A model generated the notes under the pieces. It did not search any database and was not told where the DNA came from. It saw only the letters and a list, made by a program, of their open reading frames with translations. 64,000 nt of DNA from Bordetella sp. H567 (GTDB taxonomy: Bacteria; Pseudomonadota; Gammaproteobacteria; Burkholderiales; Burkholderiaceae_B): NCBI RefSeq assembly GCF_001704295.1, contig NZ_CP012334.1:4848084-4912083 (forward strand). Reading direction: 5' to 3'. The translations under genes were made by a program, and so were the position numbers. Every line of letters starts with the position of its first letter. Position 1 is the first letter of the stretch. Positions 46,187 to 60,055 of this stretch are shown here, one piece after another.

Positions 46187-49100
46187 CGCGGCGCCTCGAC
46201 GCGTCCCGCGTGGCGGCGCGCGGCCCAGCGGCGCGACAGGCGGTCGAACATCAGGTAGATGACGGGGGTGGTGAACAGCGTCAGCACCTGGCTGACCAGC
46301 AGGCCGCCCACCATGACCAGGCCCAGCGGCTGGCGCAGTTCCGAACCGGTGCCGGTGGACAGCATCAGCGGCACCGCGCCGAACAGCGCCGCCAGCGTGG
46401 TCATCAGGATGGGCCGGAAGCGCAGCAGCGCCGCCTCATGGATGGCCTCGCGCGGCGGCAGGCCGCGCTTGCGCTCGGCCTCCAGGGCGAAGTCGATCAT
46501 CATGATGGCGTTCTTCTTGACGATGCCGATCAGCAGGATGATGCCGATGATGCCTATCATGTCCAGTTCGGTGCGCGTGATCAGCAGCGCCAGCAGCGCG
46601 CCCACGCCGGCCGACGGCAGCGTCGACAGGATGGTCACCGGGTGGATGAAGCTTTCGTACAGCACGCCCAGCACGATGTACATGGTGACGATGGCGGCCA
46701 GGATCAGCCACAGCGTGCTGGTCAGCGAATTCTGGAAGGCCTGCGCCGCGCCCTGGAAGCGCGTCTCGATGCCGGCGGGCACGCCCATGTCCTGTTCAGC
46801 GGCATGGATGGCGTCCACGGCATCCGACAGCGAAGCGCCCGGCGCCAGGTTGAACGACACGGTCACCATGGGAAATTGGTCCAGGCGGTTGATCGCCAGC
46901 ACCGTGCTGGATTCGCTGATGCGCGCGACGCTGGACAGCGGCACCTGCGCGCCGGTGGAGGTGGGCACGTAGATCTGCGACAACGCGTCGGGGCCGCGGC
47001 TGAACTGCGGCTGCACCTCCAGCACCACGCGGTACTGCGCGGACTGCGTGAAGATCGTGGAAATCAGCCGCTGACCGAAGGCGTTGTACAGGGCCTCGTC
47101 GATGACCGCGGCCGTGATGCCCAGGCGGGACGCAGCATCGCGGTCGATGTCGATATAGGTCTCCAGGCCTTCATCCTGCAGGTCGTCCGTGACGTCGGCC
47201 AGCTGCGGCAGCTGGCGCAGCTGTTGCACCACGCGCGGCGTCCAGGCGCTGAGCAGTTTCAGGTCCGGGTTGGACAGCGTCAGCTGGTATTGCGTGCGGC
47301 TGACGCGGTCCTCGATGGTCAGGTCCTGTACCGGCTGCATGTAGACCGTCATGCCCTTCATGTCGGCCAGCGAGCGGCGCAGGCGCGCCAGCACGTCCGT
47401 CATCGTCGCGCCGCGCTGGTCGTGCGGCTTGAGCGCGATCTGGATGCGGCCGGCGCTGAGGGTGGCGTTGCTGCCGTCCACGCCGATGAAGGACGACACG
47501 GTCTGCACGTCCGGATCGGCCAGGATGATGCGCGCGGCCTCCTGCTGCCGCTCGGCCATGGCGGGGAAGGATGCCGTCTGCGGGCCCTGGGTGATCGCCT
47601 GGACCAGGCCGGTGTCCTGTAGCGGGAAAAATCCCTTGGGCACGACGGCATACAGCAGCACAGTCAGCGCGAAGGTGGCCAGGGCCACCAGCAGGGTCAG
47701 CGGCTGGTGGTCCAGCACGATCCGCAACATGCGGTCGTAGCCCGCGATGGTCCGATCGATCGCGGCGCCCGTCCATTGATGGAAGCGGCCATGATGCGCG
47801 ACGGGCCTTGCATCGTCCGGACCGGCGGCATCGTCGCCGGCAGGCAGGGGCCGGCCGGCCGCGTCGCGGCGCGCGGGCTTGCCCTCCGGGCGCAGCAGCC
47901 GCGCGCACATCATGGGCGTGAGCGTCAGCGATACCAGCAGCGAAATCAGGATGGAGACCGCCAGCGTGATGGCGAATTCGCGGAACAGGCGGCCGACGAC
48001 CTCCGTCATGAACAGCAGCGGGATCAGCACCGCGATCAATGAAAACGTCAGCGAGATCAGCGTGAAGCCGATCTGTCCGGCCCCCTTCAGCGCCGCCTGC
48101 AGGGGCGTTTCGCCTTCCTCCAGATGGCGCGCGATGTTCTCGATCATGACGATGGCGTCGTCCACCACGAAACCCGTGGCGATGGTCAGGGCCATCAAGG
48201 TCAGGTTGTTGATGCTGAACCCGGCCAGGTACATGATCCCGAAGGTGCCGATCAGCGACAGCGGCACCACCACGCTGGGAATCAGCGTGGCCGTCACGCT
48301 GCGCAGGAACAGGAAGGTCACCATCACCACCAGCGCGACCGACAGCAGCAGTTCGAAGCGCACGTCGGCGATCGAATCGCGGATGGTCTGCGTGCGGTCG
48401 GCCACCACGGTGACGTCCAGCGTGGCCGGCAGCGACGCGCGCAGCTGCGGCAACAGCGCGTTGATGCGGTTCACCACGTCGATGACATTGGCGCCGGGTT
48501 GGCGCTGCACGTTCAGCAGCACCGCCGGCTTGTCGCCGGCCCACGCGGCCTGGCGCACGTCCTCCGCGCCCTGCACCGCCTTGGCGACATCCGACAGCCG
48601 CAGCGGCGCGTTGTTGCGGTAGGCGATGATCAGGTCGTTGTAGTCGGTGGGCGCCTTCAGCTGGTCGTTGGCGTTGATGGTCGTCGAACGCCGCGGCCCG
48701 TCCAGGTTGCCCTTGGGCTGGTTGACGTTGGCCGCGACGACGGCGGTGCGCAGATCCGACATCGCCAGCCCGTTGGCCGCCAGCGCCTGCGGATTGACCT
48801 GTATGCGCACCGCCGGACGCTGGCCGCCGGCAATGCTGACCAGGCCTACGCCGGGAATCTGCGACAGCTTCTGCGCCATGCGCGTATCGATCAGGTCGCG
48901 CACCTGCGGCAGCGGCATGGTGGGCGAGGTAATGCCCAGCGTCAGCACCGGCGCATCCGCGGGGTTGACCTTGTTATAGGTGGGCGGCAGCGGCAGGTCC
49001 GTCGGCAGCAGGTTGGACGCGGCATTGATGGCCGCCTGCACTTCCTGTTCGGCCACATCCAGCGAAATATCCAGCGTGAACTGCAGCGTGATGACCGATG

Positions 49101-49362
49101 CGCCGCCGGAACTGGTCGACGACATCTGGTTCAGGCCCGGCATCTGGCCGAACTGCCGTTCCAGGGGCGAGGTCACCAGCGAGGTCATCACGTCCGGGCT
49201 GGCGCCCGGGTACAGCGTCACCACCTGGATGGTCGGGTAGTCCACTTCCGGCAGCGCCGAGACCGGCAGCAGCCGATAGGCGATCAGGCCGGCGATCAGG
49301 ATCGCCACCATCGAAAGCGTGGTGGCGACCGGCCGCAGGATAAAGATGCGCGACGGGCTCAC
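46183..49362 (-). CDS. mdtB: RND multidrug efflux transporter, MdtB/MuxB type
   Basis: A 1059-residue partner of Mdt[39 protein letters not shown] opens the protein and [20 protein letters not shown] carries the proton-relay aspartates. Heterotrimer formation with MdtC is known for this family. A poorly conserved hydrophilic loop lies in the middle (about 495-525). It overlaps mdtC and the adaptor gene by 4 bp each. Confidence 0.92.
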   Translation of the reverse strand: MSPSRIFILRPVATTLSMVAILIAGLIAYRLLPVSALPEVDYPTIQVVTLYPGASPDVMTSLVTSPLERQFGQMPGLNQMSSTSSGGASVITLQFTLDISLDVAEQEVQAAINAASNLLPTDLPLPPTYNKVNPADAPVLTLGITSPTMPLPQVRDLIDTRMAQKLSQIPGVGLVSIAGGQRPAVRIQVNPQALAANGLAMSDLRTAVVAANVNQPKGNLDGPRRSTTINANDQLKAPTDYNDLIIAYRNNAPLRLSDVAKAVQGAEDVRQAAWAGDKPAVLLNVQRQPGANVIDVVNRINALLPQLRASLPATLDVTVVADRTQTIRDSIADVRFELLLSVALVVMVTFLFLRSVTATLIPSVVVPLSLIGTFGIMYLAGFSINNLTLMALTIATGFVVDDAIVMIENIARHLEEGETPLQAALKGAGQIGFTLISLTFSLIAVLIPLLFMTEVVGRLFREFAITLAVSILISLLVSLTLTPMMCARLLRPEGKPARRDAAGRPLPAGDDAAGPDDARPVAHHGRFHQWTGAAIDRTIAGYDRMLRIVLDHQPLTLLVALATFALTVLLYAVVPKGFFPLQDTGLVQAITQGPQTASFPAMAERQQEAARIILADPDVQTVSSFIGVDGSNATLSAGRIQIALKPHDQRGATMTDVLARLRRSLADMKGMTVYMQPVQDLTIEDRVSRTQYQLTLSNPDLKLLSAWTPRVVQQLRQLPQLADVTDDLQDEGLETYIDIDRDAASRLGITAAVIDEALYNAFGQRLISTIFTQSAQYRVVLEVQPQFSRGPDALSQIYVPTSTGAQVPLSSVARISESSTVLAINRLDQFPMVTVSFNLAPGASLSDAVDAIHAAEQDMGVPAGIETRFQGAAQAFQNSLTSTLWLILAAIVTMYIVLGVLYESFIHPVTILSTLPSAGVGALLALLITRTELDMIGIIGIILLIGIVKKNAIMMIDFALEAERKRGLPPREAIHEAALLRFRPILMTTLAALFGAVPLMLSTGTGSELRQPLGLVMVGGLLVSQVLTLFTTPVIYLMFDRLSRRWAARRHAGRVEAPR

Positions 49363-50690
49363 GGTTCGGTCCGCGCGGACGTACCGGGCGTTGCGGTGGC
49401 GGGCCCCGCGCCCAGCGAAGCGCCGGTCGTGGGGGGCGTGACGTCGGCCGCATCGGTGACCACTTCGACCTTGCCGCCGGCCCGCAGGCGGTCCGTGCCT
49501 TCGGTGACGACGCGGTCACCGGGCTTGAGCCCGTCGGACACGACCACCAGGTCGCCGCTGACCGGCCCCAGCTTGAGCTGCCGCACGGCCACGGTGTTGT
49601 CCGGCTGTGCCACGAAGACGAACGGCCCCTGCGATCCGCGCTGCACGGCCCCGTTGGGGATGACCGTCATGCCCTTGCGCGTTTCGACCAGCAGCTGGAT
49701 GTTCACGAACTGGTTGGGAAAAAGCGCGTCGTCGGTGTTGTCGAAGCGGGCCTTGGCCTTGACCGTGCCGGTACTCACGTCGATCTGGTTGTCCAGCGTT
49801 TCCAGCACGCCGGTCGCCAGGCGCTTGGTATTGGCGCGGTCCCAGGCATCGACGCGCAGCGTCCGGCCGTGGGCCAGCTGCTCGCGCACGTCGGGCAGCT
49901 GCGTTTCGGGCAGCGTGAAAATCACGGCGATGGGCTGGGTCTGCGTGATCACCACCAGGCCCGTCGTATCGCCGGAGGACACCAGATTGCCGGGATCGAC
50001 CTGGCGCAGGCCCAGGCGCCCGTCGATGGGCGCGGTGATGCGGGCGAAGGTCAGCTGCAGTCGCGCGTTATCGACATTGGCCTGGTCAGTTTTCAGCGTG
50101 CCTTCGTATTGCCGCACCAGCGCCGCCTGGGTGTCGACCTGCTGCCTGGCGATGGAGTCCTGCTTGAACAGGGCCTGGTAGCGCGCCAGGTCGCGGCGGG
50201 CGTTTTCCAGCTGGGCCAGGTTCTGCTGCTGCGTTCCCAGGGCCTGCTGCAGCTGCACGTTGAAGGGACGCGGGTCCACCTGGGCCAGCACATCGCCGGC
50301 CTTCACGCGCTGACCTTCCTTGAAATTGACCTGCACCAGCTCGCCGTCCACGCGGCTGCGCACCGTGACCGTGTTGTAGGCGGTCACCGTGCCCAGCGCC
50401 GGCAGCGAAATATCCACGTCCTTGGTTGCGGCAACGTATACGCGCACCGGCACGGGCGGCTCGGCCACGGGGCCCGCCCCCGGGCCCGCGCCTGGCCGAT
50501 GCCTGCCGCCGGCCGCCGCCCCGCTGCGCTGCCCGGCCGCCCCGGCCCGCGCCTGGCCACCCGGCTCCGCGGCGGGCTTGGGACGGAATACCAGCCAGGC
50601 GATGCCGGCCACGACCAGGATCGCGACGATCCACGCGACGGTGCGCCGGCGGGACCGGGAAGACGGAGAAAGGGAAGTACGGTCGGACAT
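49359..50690 (-). CDS. mdtA: RND efflux periplasmic adaptor, MdtA/MuxA type
   Basis: A 443-residue membrane-fusion protein that bridges the RND pump and the outer-membrane channel. One membrane anchor near the N-terminus ([17 protein letters not shown]), a Gly/Ala/Arg-rich spacer, then [34 protein letters not shown] (lipoyl part) with a helical hairpin. ATG at 50690 is preferred to a TTG three codons upstream. First gene of the operon. Not a lipoprotein. Confidence 0.92.
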   Translation of the reverse strand: MSDRTSLSPSSRSRRRTVAWIVAILVVAGIAWLVFRPKPAAEPGGQARAGAAGQRSGAAAGGRHRPGAGPGAGPVAEPPVPVRVYVAATKDVDISLPALGTVTAYNTVTVRSRVDGELVQVNFKEGQRVKAGDVLAQVDPRPFNVQLQQALGTQQQNLAQLENARRDLARYQALFKQDSIARQQVDTQAALVRQYEGTLKTDQANVDNARLQLTFARITAPIDGRLGLRQVDPGNLVSSGDTTGLVVITQTQPIAVIFTLPETQLPDVREQLAHGRTLRVDAWDRANTKRLATGVLETLDNQIDVSTGTVKAKARFDNTDDALFPNQFVNIQLLVETRKGMTVIPNGAVQRGSQGPFVFVAQPDNTVAVRQLKLGPVSGDLVVVSDGLKPGDRVVTEGTDRLRAGGKVEVVTDAADVTPPTTGASLGAGPATATPGTSARTEP

Positions 50691-50856
50691 GTGGGCCAAA
50701 GGGGGACGCTACCGGGACCCGCTATTGTCCATCAGACAAGTCTCGTTTTATAGCAAGCGCGCGCCATTTGAAATCGGCCGCAACAGGTATCCCGGCCGCG
50801 CGCGGGCCCGTGGGACTTGCCGGGATATGGGGAGCAGTACGGCGCCGCCGGGCGCC

Positions 50857-51606
50857 TCAGGCACACAGGGACATTTCGAAACGTATGTCCCGGCCCACCT
50901 GCTGGGGCTTCAGTTCGCCGTCCTGGGTAGAAAACCGTATCCAGATCATGTACTTATTGGCGCTGATTTCCGGGAAGATGCCGCTTTCGCCATCGACCCA
51001 GACGCGCAACAGCTGGTGCGCCTTGCCCGCCAGCATCTGCTGATACGTGCCCTGCTCGGCCACGGCTTGGACGCGGCGGCCGGATTCGCGCAGCAGCCGC
51101 AAGCCGATCTGCAGCCCTTCGTGCAAGGGCAGCAAAGGCTCGATCCAGGATTTCAGGTCGGCGCAGCGCACGGCTTCCGGCTTTTGCTGCCAGGCGTAGT
51201 ACGACGGCATTTCGATCTGGGTGCCGCCGCCGGGCACGGCCAGGCGGCCACGCAGGCTGACCAGCCATTCGTTTTCGCGCAGCGGCTGGCCGGTCTTGCC
51301 CTGGCTGACCAGGGACGCGCTGGTCTTCTCCATATCGCGCAGCATGCCTTCCAGGGCGTCCTGCGCCACGCTGGGATGGTCGCGCAGCGCCACCAGTTGC
51401 AGCCGCTGCCGTTCGATGTCCTGCAGCACCGAGCTTTTGACATCCGTGCGCTCGATCGCGTCGAGAATATCAAAAATAGTGCCGACGGCGATCTGGTGGT
51501 TCTTGGGATCACCCGGGCGTGCGAAGAAGAACAGCCGGTCGAAGAGGTATTCCAGGCGCAGATACGCCCGGATGCGCTCATTGAAGGGATATTCGTAAAG
51601 GATCAC
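50857..51606 (-). CDS. zapD: cell division protein ZapD
   Basis: A 249-residue FtsZ-bundling protein (DUF1342). MILYEYPFNERIRAYLRLEYLFDRLFFF is its signature N-terminus. GTG start. It stabilises the Z ring and acts in the cytoplasm at mid-cell. Downstream of coaE and pilD in the order known from beta- and gamma-proteobacteria, where yacG normally follows; no yacG is seen in the 157 bp after it. Confidence 0.95.
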   Translation of the reverse strand: MILYEYPFNERIRAYLRLEYLFDRLFFFARPGDPKNHQIAVGTIFDILDAIERTDVKSSVLQDIERQRLQLVALRDHPSVAQDALEGMLRDMEKTSASLVSQGKTGQPLRENEWLVSLRGRLAVPGGGTQIEMPSYYAWQQKPEAVRCADLKSWIEPLLPLHEGLQIGLRLLRESGRRVQAVAEQGTYQQMLAGKAHQLLRVWVDGESGIFPEISANKYMIWIRFSTQDGELKPQQVGRDIRFEMSLCA

Positions 51607-51679
51607 GCTCGATACAGGCCCGTCGTAGGATCGGCCGCAACCGGAGTCGCGCCGAAGTTGTCATGGATGCCGCCCGCCG

Positions 51680-52318
51680 TCACGCGGCGCGGCCCGATGC
51701 CGACGCCAGAGCGCACCACCTGTCGTGCAGTGCCCTGGTGCGCGCGCACAGCGTTTCCGCGGACGTGGCGCCGTCATTCAAAATAACGTCGTGCGCAGCG
51801 GCCAGACGGGTATCCCGCGTGGCCTGTGCCGCCATAATACGCTCTATGGTGTCGGTCGTCAGCCCGCTGCGCGACTGCACGCGGCGTATCTGTGTTTCAG
51901 GATCGCAGTCAACCACGCATACCCTGTCCACACGATCCGCCCAGCGTCCCGATTCGATGAGCAGCGGCACCACGAACACCACGTAACATCCTGTGGCGCG
52001 AGCGCCGGCATCGACCGCCGCGCGCGAGATCAGGGGATGCAGAATCGCTTCGAGCGCCGCGCGGGCATGCGGTTCGGCGAATACCTTCGCGCGCATCCAG
52101 GCGCGGTCCATGGCGCCGTCCGCGCCCGCGGCCGGCGGGCCGAACGCGCGCACGATGTCCGGCATCGCCGCGCCCCCTGCCGCGGTCAGCGACCGCGATA
52201 TCTCATCGGTATCGATGACCGTGGCGCCCCACGACGCCAGCAGATCGGCGACGCGGCTCTTGCCGGACCCGATGCCGCCCGTCAGGCCGATCTTCAAGCG
52301 CGGCACTACGCTGTGCAT
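51680..52318 (-). CDS. coaE: dephospho-CoA kinase
   Basis: Last step of coenzyme A synthesis: ATP-dependent phosphorylation of the 3'-hydroxyl of dephospho-CoA. P-loop GLTGGIGSGKS near the N-terminus, then DTDEISRSLTAAGG, and FVVPLLIESGRWADRVDRVCVVDCD. 212 residues from the ATG at 52318 (GGGGAA upstream); a TTG at 52342 is less likely. Lies between pilD and zapD. Confidence 0.95.
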   Translation of the reverse strand: MHSVVPRLKIGLTGGIGSGKSRVADLLASWGATVIDTDEISRSLTAAGGAAMPDIVRAFGPPAAGADGAMDRAWMRAKVFAEPHARAALEAILHPLISRAAVDAGARATGCYVVFVVPLLIESGRWADRVDRVCVVDCDPETQIRRVQSRSGLTTDTIERIMAAQATRDTRLAAAHDVILNDGATSAETLCARTRALHDRWCALASASGRAA

Positions 52319-52334
52319 GGTCTTCCCCTTCGCC

Positions 52335-53165
52335 CTACCCAATCGGCGGGCGGGCCATCAGAAGGCCAACGATACCAGCCAGCGCGAGATAAGGCCCGAA
52401 GGGCTGCGGCTGGTGACGGCCGACGCGCCGCGCAAGGATCAGCGCCAGGCCCACCACCACGCCGGCCAGCGAGGCGGCGAGCAGCACCATGGGCAGCGCA
52501 GCCAGGCCCAGCCATGCGCCCAACGCGGCCAGCAGCTTGAAATCGCCGTACCCCATGCCTTCGCGTCCCGTCACCCACAGAAACGCGTGATGCAGTCCGC
52601 GCAGGAACAGGTAGCCGACGGCCGCGCCCAGGACGGCCTGGACGGGCGATGTAAATACCGAAAGCGTGTTGACGAGCAGGCCCGCCCAGACGAGCGGCAG
52701 AGTGATAACGTCGGGCAACAGCCCGGTTTCCGCGTCGATCCAGGCCAGCGCGACCAGGGCCGCGGCCAGGATCATCGCGCAGGCCGCCGCCAGGCCAGGA
52801 CCGTAGTGCCATGCGCACAGCGCGAACAGCGCCGCCGTCGACAGTTCGATCAGGGGATAACGCCACGCGATGCGGGCGCCGCAATCGCCGCAGCGGCCGC
52901 GCAAGCCCAGCCACCCGAGCAAGGGGATGCGCCGCCACCCGCGTATCGCGGCCCCGCAGGCCGGGCACTGGGCCAATGGCCGCCATAGGCTGGGACGCGG
53001 CGACGCCGGCCCCGCGCCGCCGTCGGGCGACGATGCTTCCCAGTCGTATTCCAGGATGCGCGGCAGGCGATGCACCACCGTGGTCAAGCAGCTGCCGACC
53101 GCCAACCCCAGCAGGGCGGCGAGCAGGATAACGGCATGCGGAGCGATAGACACGAATGGATCCAT
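52335..53165 (-). CDS. pilD: prepilin peptidase (A24)
   Basis: A 276-residue inner-membrane aspartyl protease that cuts and N-methylates type IV pilin or type II pseudopilin leaders. The N-terminal cytoplasmic domain has the paired cysteines CPACG and CGDCG; the catalytic aspartates lie in WIDAETGLLPD and GYGDFKLLAALGAWLG. About seven transmembrane segments. ATG at 53165 places the protein at normal length; further upstream codons are spurious. No pilB or pilC gene adjoins it, unlike the usual pilBCD cluster. Overlap with coaE region: 18 bp spacing. Confidence 0.93.
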   Translation of the reverse strand: MDPFVSIAPHAVILLAALLGLAVGSCLTTVVHRLPRILEYDWEASSPDGGAGPASPRPSLWRPLAQCPACGAAIRGWRRIPLLGWLGLRGRCGDCGARIAWRYPLIELSTAALFALCAWHYGPGLAAACAMILAAALVALAWIDAETGLLPDVITLPLVWAGLLVNTLSVFTSPVQAVLGAAVGYLFLRGLHHAFLWVTGREGMGYGDFKLLAALGAWLGLAALPMVLLAASLAGVVVGLALILARRVGRHQPQPFGPYLALAGIVGLLMARPPIG

Positions 53166-53440
53166 GAAGGAAGGCCGCGAGCGATATTGGCCGCGTACAA
53201 CGACCCGTGTACTACCGTCCCGGAAGACGGCGTACGTGGGCATGGCGGGGAGCGGGTTCCGGGCATGCGGTATGCAACCGCCGCCCGGCGCCCGCTCGCG
53301 GACACCGGGCGCCGGCATTATCCGACATGCGTGGATTTGTTCAATGCCGGCCCCTGGCCATCCGAGGCAAGGGGCGACGCGCCGCGGTAGAGCATTCATG
53401 CGAGAATTGTGCGCATGTGTTTTAACCAGGATACGCTGTC
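53166..53440. other. intergenic between divergent genes
   Basis: Holds the promoters of pilD (minus) and the NlpE-like lipoprotein (plus). No pilC remnant or other gene is recognisable here. Confidence 0.4.
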
Positions 53441-54241
53441 ATGCCCGCCCTCTCCGACGCTTGTGAACCCCCGGCCCCGTTCGTACCGTCCCTACGGCTG
53501 CGCCCTGTCGCGGTACTTGCCTTGGCCCTGGCCGGGGCAGCCGGCGTCGCCGGCTGCGCGGAACAGAAACAGGCCGGCTATTACGACTTGCCGCGCGGCA
53601 ATACCATCCACGACGCGCAGGTCATGGGCACCGGGGCGGACTACCGGCCCGTGGTGCGCGCGCCTTCGCAATTGCAGATCGACCTGAAGGCGCCGACGCC
53701 CACCCAGCAGCAGCAGATGGACGCGCAGCGTGCCCGTGCCGTCCAGGAGGGCCGCACCAGCGAAGACGGCCAGCCCGTGCCGCCGCCGGCAGTGGCCTCG
53801 GCCGACACCGACGCGGCGCCCGCGCCCGCGCCGTCGCCCAACGCCGCGGAACGCAGCCTGGTGCCGCAGCCCCAGACCTACATGGGCACCTTGCCCTGCT
53901 TCGCGGCCGGCATGGAATGCGACGCGCAGCGCATCACGCTGACGCTGGCGCCCAACGGCCGCTGGCGCGGCCGTTCCTCCTATCTGGATGGCGCTGCCGG
54001 CCAGGGCAAGCCGATCGCGGAACAGGGCTGCTGGCAGGTCACCGACGAAAAACCCCCGCGCGTCTTCCTGATCGGGCCGGACAACAACACCCGGGCGGAA
54101 TTCGTCCTGGCCGCCAACAACGTATTGCGCCTGCGGGCCATCGCGGGCGTCACGCCCACCCTGAACTACACCCTGACACGCCAGCCGGATCTGGATCCGA
54201 TCAACGAACTGGCCAGGCAGACGCCGCCCAAGTGCCCCTGA
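53441..54241 (+). CDS. NlpE-like outer-membrane lipoprotein
   Basis: A 266-residue secreted lipoprotein. Lipobox VAGC (36-39) predicts lipidation at C39. After a Gln/Pro/Ala-rich linker (about 75-140), the domain TYMGTLPCFAAGMECDAQRITLTL followed by GRWRGRSSYL and QGCWQV matches NlpE/copper-resistance lipoproteins. The usual CxxC in NlpE, LPCADC, is replaced by a C-x6-C (C153, C160). NlpE-type proteins signal envelope stress; function here is unproven. A long 38-residue leader precedes the lipobox. Confidence 0.7.
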   Translation: MPALSDACEPPAPFVPSLRLRPVAVLALALAGAAGVAGCAEQKQAGYYDLPRGNTIHDAQVMGTGADYRPVVRAPSQLQIDLKAPTPTQQQQMDAQRARAVQEGRTSEDGQPVPPPAVASADTDAAPAPAPSPNAAERSLVPQPQTYMGTLPCFAAGMECDAQRITLTLAPNGRWRGRSSYLDGAAGQGKPIAEQGCWQVTDEKPPRVFLIGPDNNTRAEFVLAANNVLRLRAIAGVTPTLNYTLTRQPDLDPINELARQTPPKCP

Positions 54242-54356
54242 GCACCTGGAGAGCAGCCGCCGCGCGGCGCCGGTCATGCCGGCCCGCCAGGCGGCACACG
54301 GAAACCGCCCATGCATGGGCGCTGATCCGCCCGCCCCCAGCGGCCCTTCCCGCGGC

Positions 54357-54590
54357 CTAGTCGTTGCAGCGCCTATGCGGGCACATGCGGCAGGCCAGCT
54401 CCACGGCGTTGCGCACGCCCATCTTGCGAAAGATGCGCGCCCTATGGGCCTCGGCCGTCCGCGACGAGATATTCAGCTCGATGGCGATGTATTTATTGGA
54501 TTTGCCGGTGACGAGATAGGTCGCGATGTGCCGTTCGCGCGGCGTCAATGCCACCGTGGGTTTTCTTGCGCACCCGTGCGCGTGAATCAT
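54357..54590 (-). CDS. small LuxR-type HTH regulator
   Basis: A 77-residue protein consisting almost wholly of a LuxR/FixJ HTH: LTPRERHIATYLVTGKSNKYIAIELNISSRTAEAHRARIFRKMG. No receiver or ligand-binding domain. GGAGG precedes the ATG, so it is not a truncated fragment of the start, though it could descend from a longer regulator. Three cysteines near the C-terminus (CRMCPHRRC) are unusual and could bind metal. Target unknown. Confidence 0.8.
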   Translation of the reverse strand: MIHAHGCARKPTVALTPRERHIATYLVTGKSNKYIAIELNISSRTAEAHRARIFRKMGVRNAVELACRMCPHRRCND

Positions 54591-54727
54591 GCTGGCCTCC
54601 CTGGTGATGGGTAGGCCGGTAGTCTTGCACGGATGCCGGGGCGCCGAAAGCTGTCAGTTCTGACAGGGTGACGATTTCGCCACGGGACCAGTACAGATGG
54701 CGACGTTTCCAGAGGGAAGACATGCCG

Positions 54728-54764
54728 AAAAAAAGCCCCGGCGCGCGGATGCGGCCAGGGCCTT
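54728..54764 (-). terminator. rho-independent terminator downstream of panC
   Basis: On the minus strand, GCCCTGGC pairs with GCCGGGGC (one T-G wobble) around a short loop and runs into seven T residues (plus-strand A run at 54728-54734). It lies 40 bp past the panC stop. Confidence 0.8.
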
Positions 54765-54803
54765 TCGTGTCGGATGCGTCCGATGTTGCCCGCCTTACCC
54801 TTT

Positions 54804-56581
<1,778 letters not shown>

Positions 56582-56598
56582 AAGCGAGGCGCGCCCGC

Positions 56599-56787
56599 TC
56601 AGTCGTTCTGATAGACGTATGGCCTTTGCGGGACACGCGCGGCACGGAAGCCTTCCAGCAGCTCGGGATCCTGAGGCTTGTCCCAGAGCAGGCCGCGGCC
56701 TTCGCGCTGCCGCTTTTCCACATCGGGATGCGTCTTCTTGTAATCCTTGAGGAAAAGGGTGATTTCCGATTCGTAGTTGGTGGCCAT
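56599..56787 (-). CDS. DUF3460 family small protein
   Basis: A 62-residue protein, YESEITLFLKDYKKTHPDVEKRQREGRGLLWDKPQD, matching DUF3460, a small beta-proteobacterial family found beside scpA. Charged and probably helical; no signal peptide. Function unknown. First gene of the DUF3460-scpA-panC operon. Confidence 0.9.
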   Translation of the reverse strand: MATNYESEITLFLKDYKKTHPDVEKRQREGRGLLWDKPQDPELLEGFRAARVPQRPYVYQND

Positions 56788-56887
56788 GGGACCGTGCTTC
56801 GGGCAGTTGCGATACCGGCCAGTTTACTTCAGGGCGGCGGAAAGCGCGGCGCTACAATGGCCCGGCTCTCCGCCGCCCCTCCCCGAC

Positions 56888-58331
56888 ATGTCCACCAAAA
56901 CGCTGGCCTCCGTCCCTCCGCTCGCCGATCCCGCCGCCTTGCGGGCGGCCAGAATGATCCCGTTCATCGTAGGCTGCGCCCTGTTCATGCAGATGCTGGA
57001 CGCGACCGTCGTCGCGACCGCCCTGCCGGCCATGGCGGCGTCGCTGAATTCCACGCCGGTGCGGCTGAACGTTGCGATCACCTCCTATCTGCTGGCGGCC
57101 GCCGTATTCGTCCCGGTCAGCGGCTGGGCGGCCGACCGTTTCGGCGCCCGCCGCGTCTTCATCGCCGCCATCGCCCTGTTCACCCTCAGCTCGGTGGCCT
57201 GCGCGCTGTCGCAGACAGTGGCGCAACTGGTCCTGTCGCGCATCGCGCAAGGGGTCGCCGGCGCCATGATGGTGCCCGTGGGGCGGATCATCCTGCTGCG
57301 CACCGTGCCCAAGGAAGACCTGCTCAAGGCCATGTCCTTCCTTTCCATTCCGGCACTGCTGGGGCCGGTGATCGGCCCGCCGCTGGGCGGCTTCCTGGTG
57401 ACCTATGCCTCCTGGCACTGGATCTTCCTGATCAATGTGCCCATGGGGGTGCTGGGCATCGCACTGATCCTGCGCCATATCCAGGAGATCCGCGAAAAAA
57501 ACGTGCCGGGGCTGGACTGGCTGGGCTTCGTGCTCAGCGGCATCAGCATGGCCACCCTGGTCGGCGGCTTCGAAGCCGTGGGGCAGGACGCCGCCGCCAA
57601 CATCCACGCCCTGGGCGTGATCGCCATTGGCCTGGTCAGCGGCTTCTGGTACGTGCACCGCTCGCGCAAGGTCGCGCACCCCATCATCGACCTGTCCCTG
57701 ATGCGCATCCCGACCTTCAAGATCTCGACGCTGGCGGGCAACCTCTGCCGTTTCTCGGTGGGCGCCACGCCCTTCCTGCTGGCCATGCTGCTGCAGGTGG
57801 GCTTCGGGCTGACGCCCTTCGCGGCGGGCATGATCACCTTCGCCAGCGCGGCGGGCGCGCTGCTGATGAAGTTCGTGGCCACGCCCATCGTGCGCCGCTA
57901 CGGTTTTCGCCGGGTGCTTACCGTGAACGCCGTGCTGACGGGGGCGTTCATTTGCGTGTGCGCCCTGTTCCAGCCGAATACGCCATCCTGGCTGATCATC
58001 GTGGTGCTGCTGATCGGCGGCTTCTTCCGTTCCCTGCAGTTCACCGGGGTCAACGCGCTAACCTACGCCGATATCGGGCCAGACAAAATGAGCCGCGCCA
58101 GCAGCTTCGCGGCCATGGCGCAGCAGCTCGGCGTCAGCCTGGGCGTGGGCGTGGCGGCCGTCACGCTGAATGTCAGCATGGCCCTGCGGGGGTCGGAACG
58201 CGCCAGCATTGCGGACATCGTCGCCGGCTTCCTGGTGGTGGGCCTGCTGTGCGCGGCCTCGTTTTTCTCGTTCCGCCGGCTCGACCCGGCGGCCGGCAGC
58301 CAACTGAACGGACAAAAGGCGCAGACGAGCG

Positions 58332-58342
<11 letters not shown>
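56888..58342 (+). CDS. MFS transporter, DHA2 (EmrB/QacA) family
   Basis: A 484-residue, about 14-segment inner-membrane drug:proton antiporter. [20 protein letters not shown] is the DHA2 motif D1-type, [13 protein letters not shown] is the loop 2-3 signature and [27 protein letters not shown] the motif C block. ATG at 56888; the frame is open 37 codons upstream with no start signal. Overlaps glpK by 11 bp. Substrate unknown; coupling to glpK suggests glycerol or related solute efflux is possible but unproven. Confidence 0.92.
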
Positions 58343-59891
<1,549 letters not shown>

Positions 59892-60055
59892 GGTGAAACC
59901 CATTCCCGAAGCGCTGCGCGCTTCCCGCTTGTATCTTTACGGTTCGGACGGTTCAAGATGCCGCGGCCGCGGACCGGCAAGGCAGGCGCCTGCCGCGTCC
60001 CGGATCCGATCTGTTCATGCGATGTGGCGGCGCAAGCCGCGGTGGAGCACCTGAA

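Noticed and set aside
48124..50181. Plus-strand open frame (685 codons) antisense to the RND genes
   Set aside because: Composition is His/Gln/Arg-rich as expected for the reverse of an RND gene; no domain.
59908..59924. Terminator after glpK
   Set aside because: A 7-bp hairpin with a 3-base loop but no T tract; not supported as a terminator.
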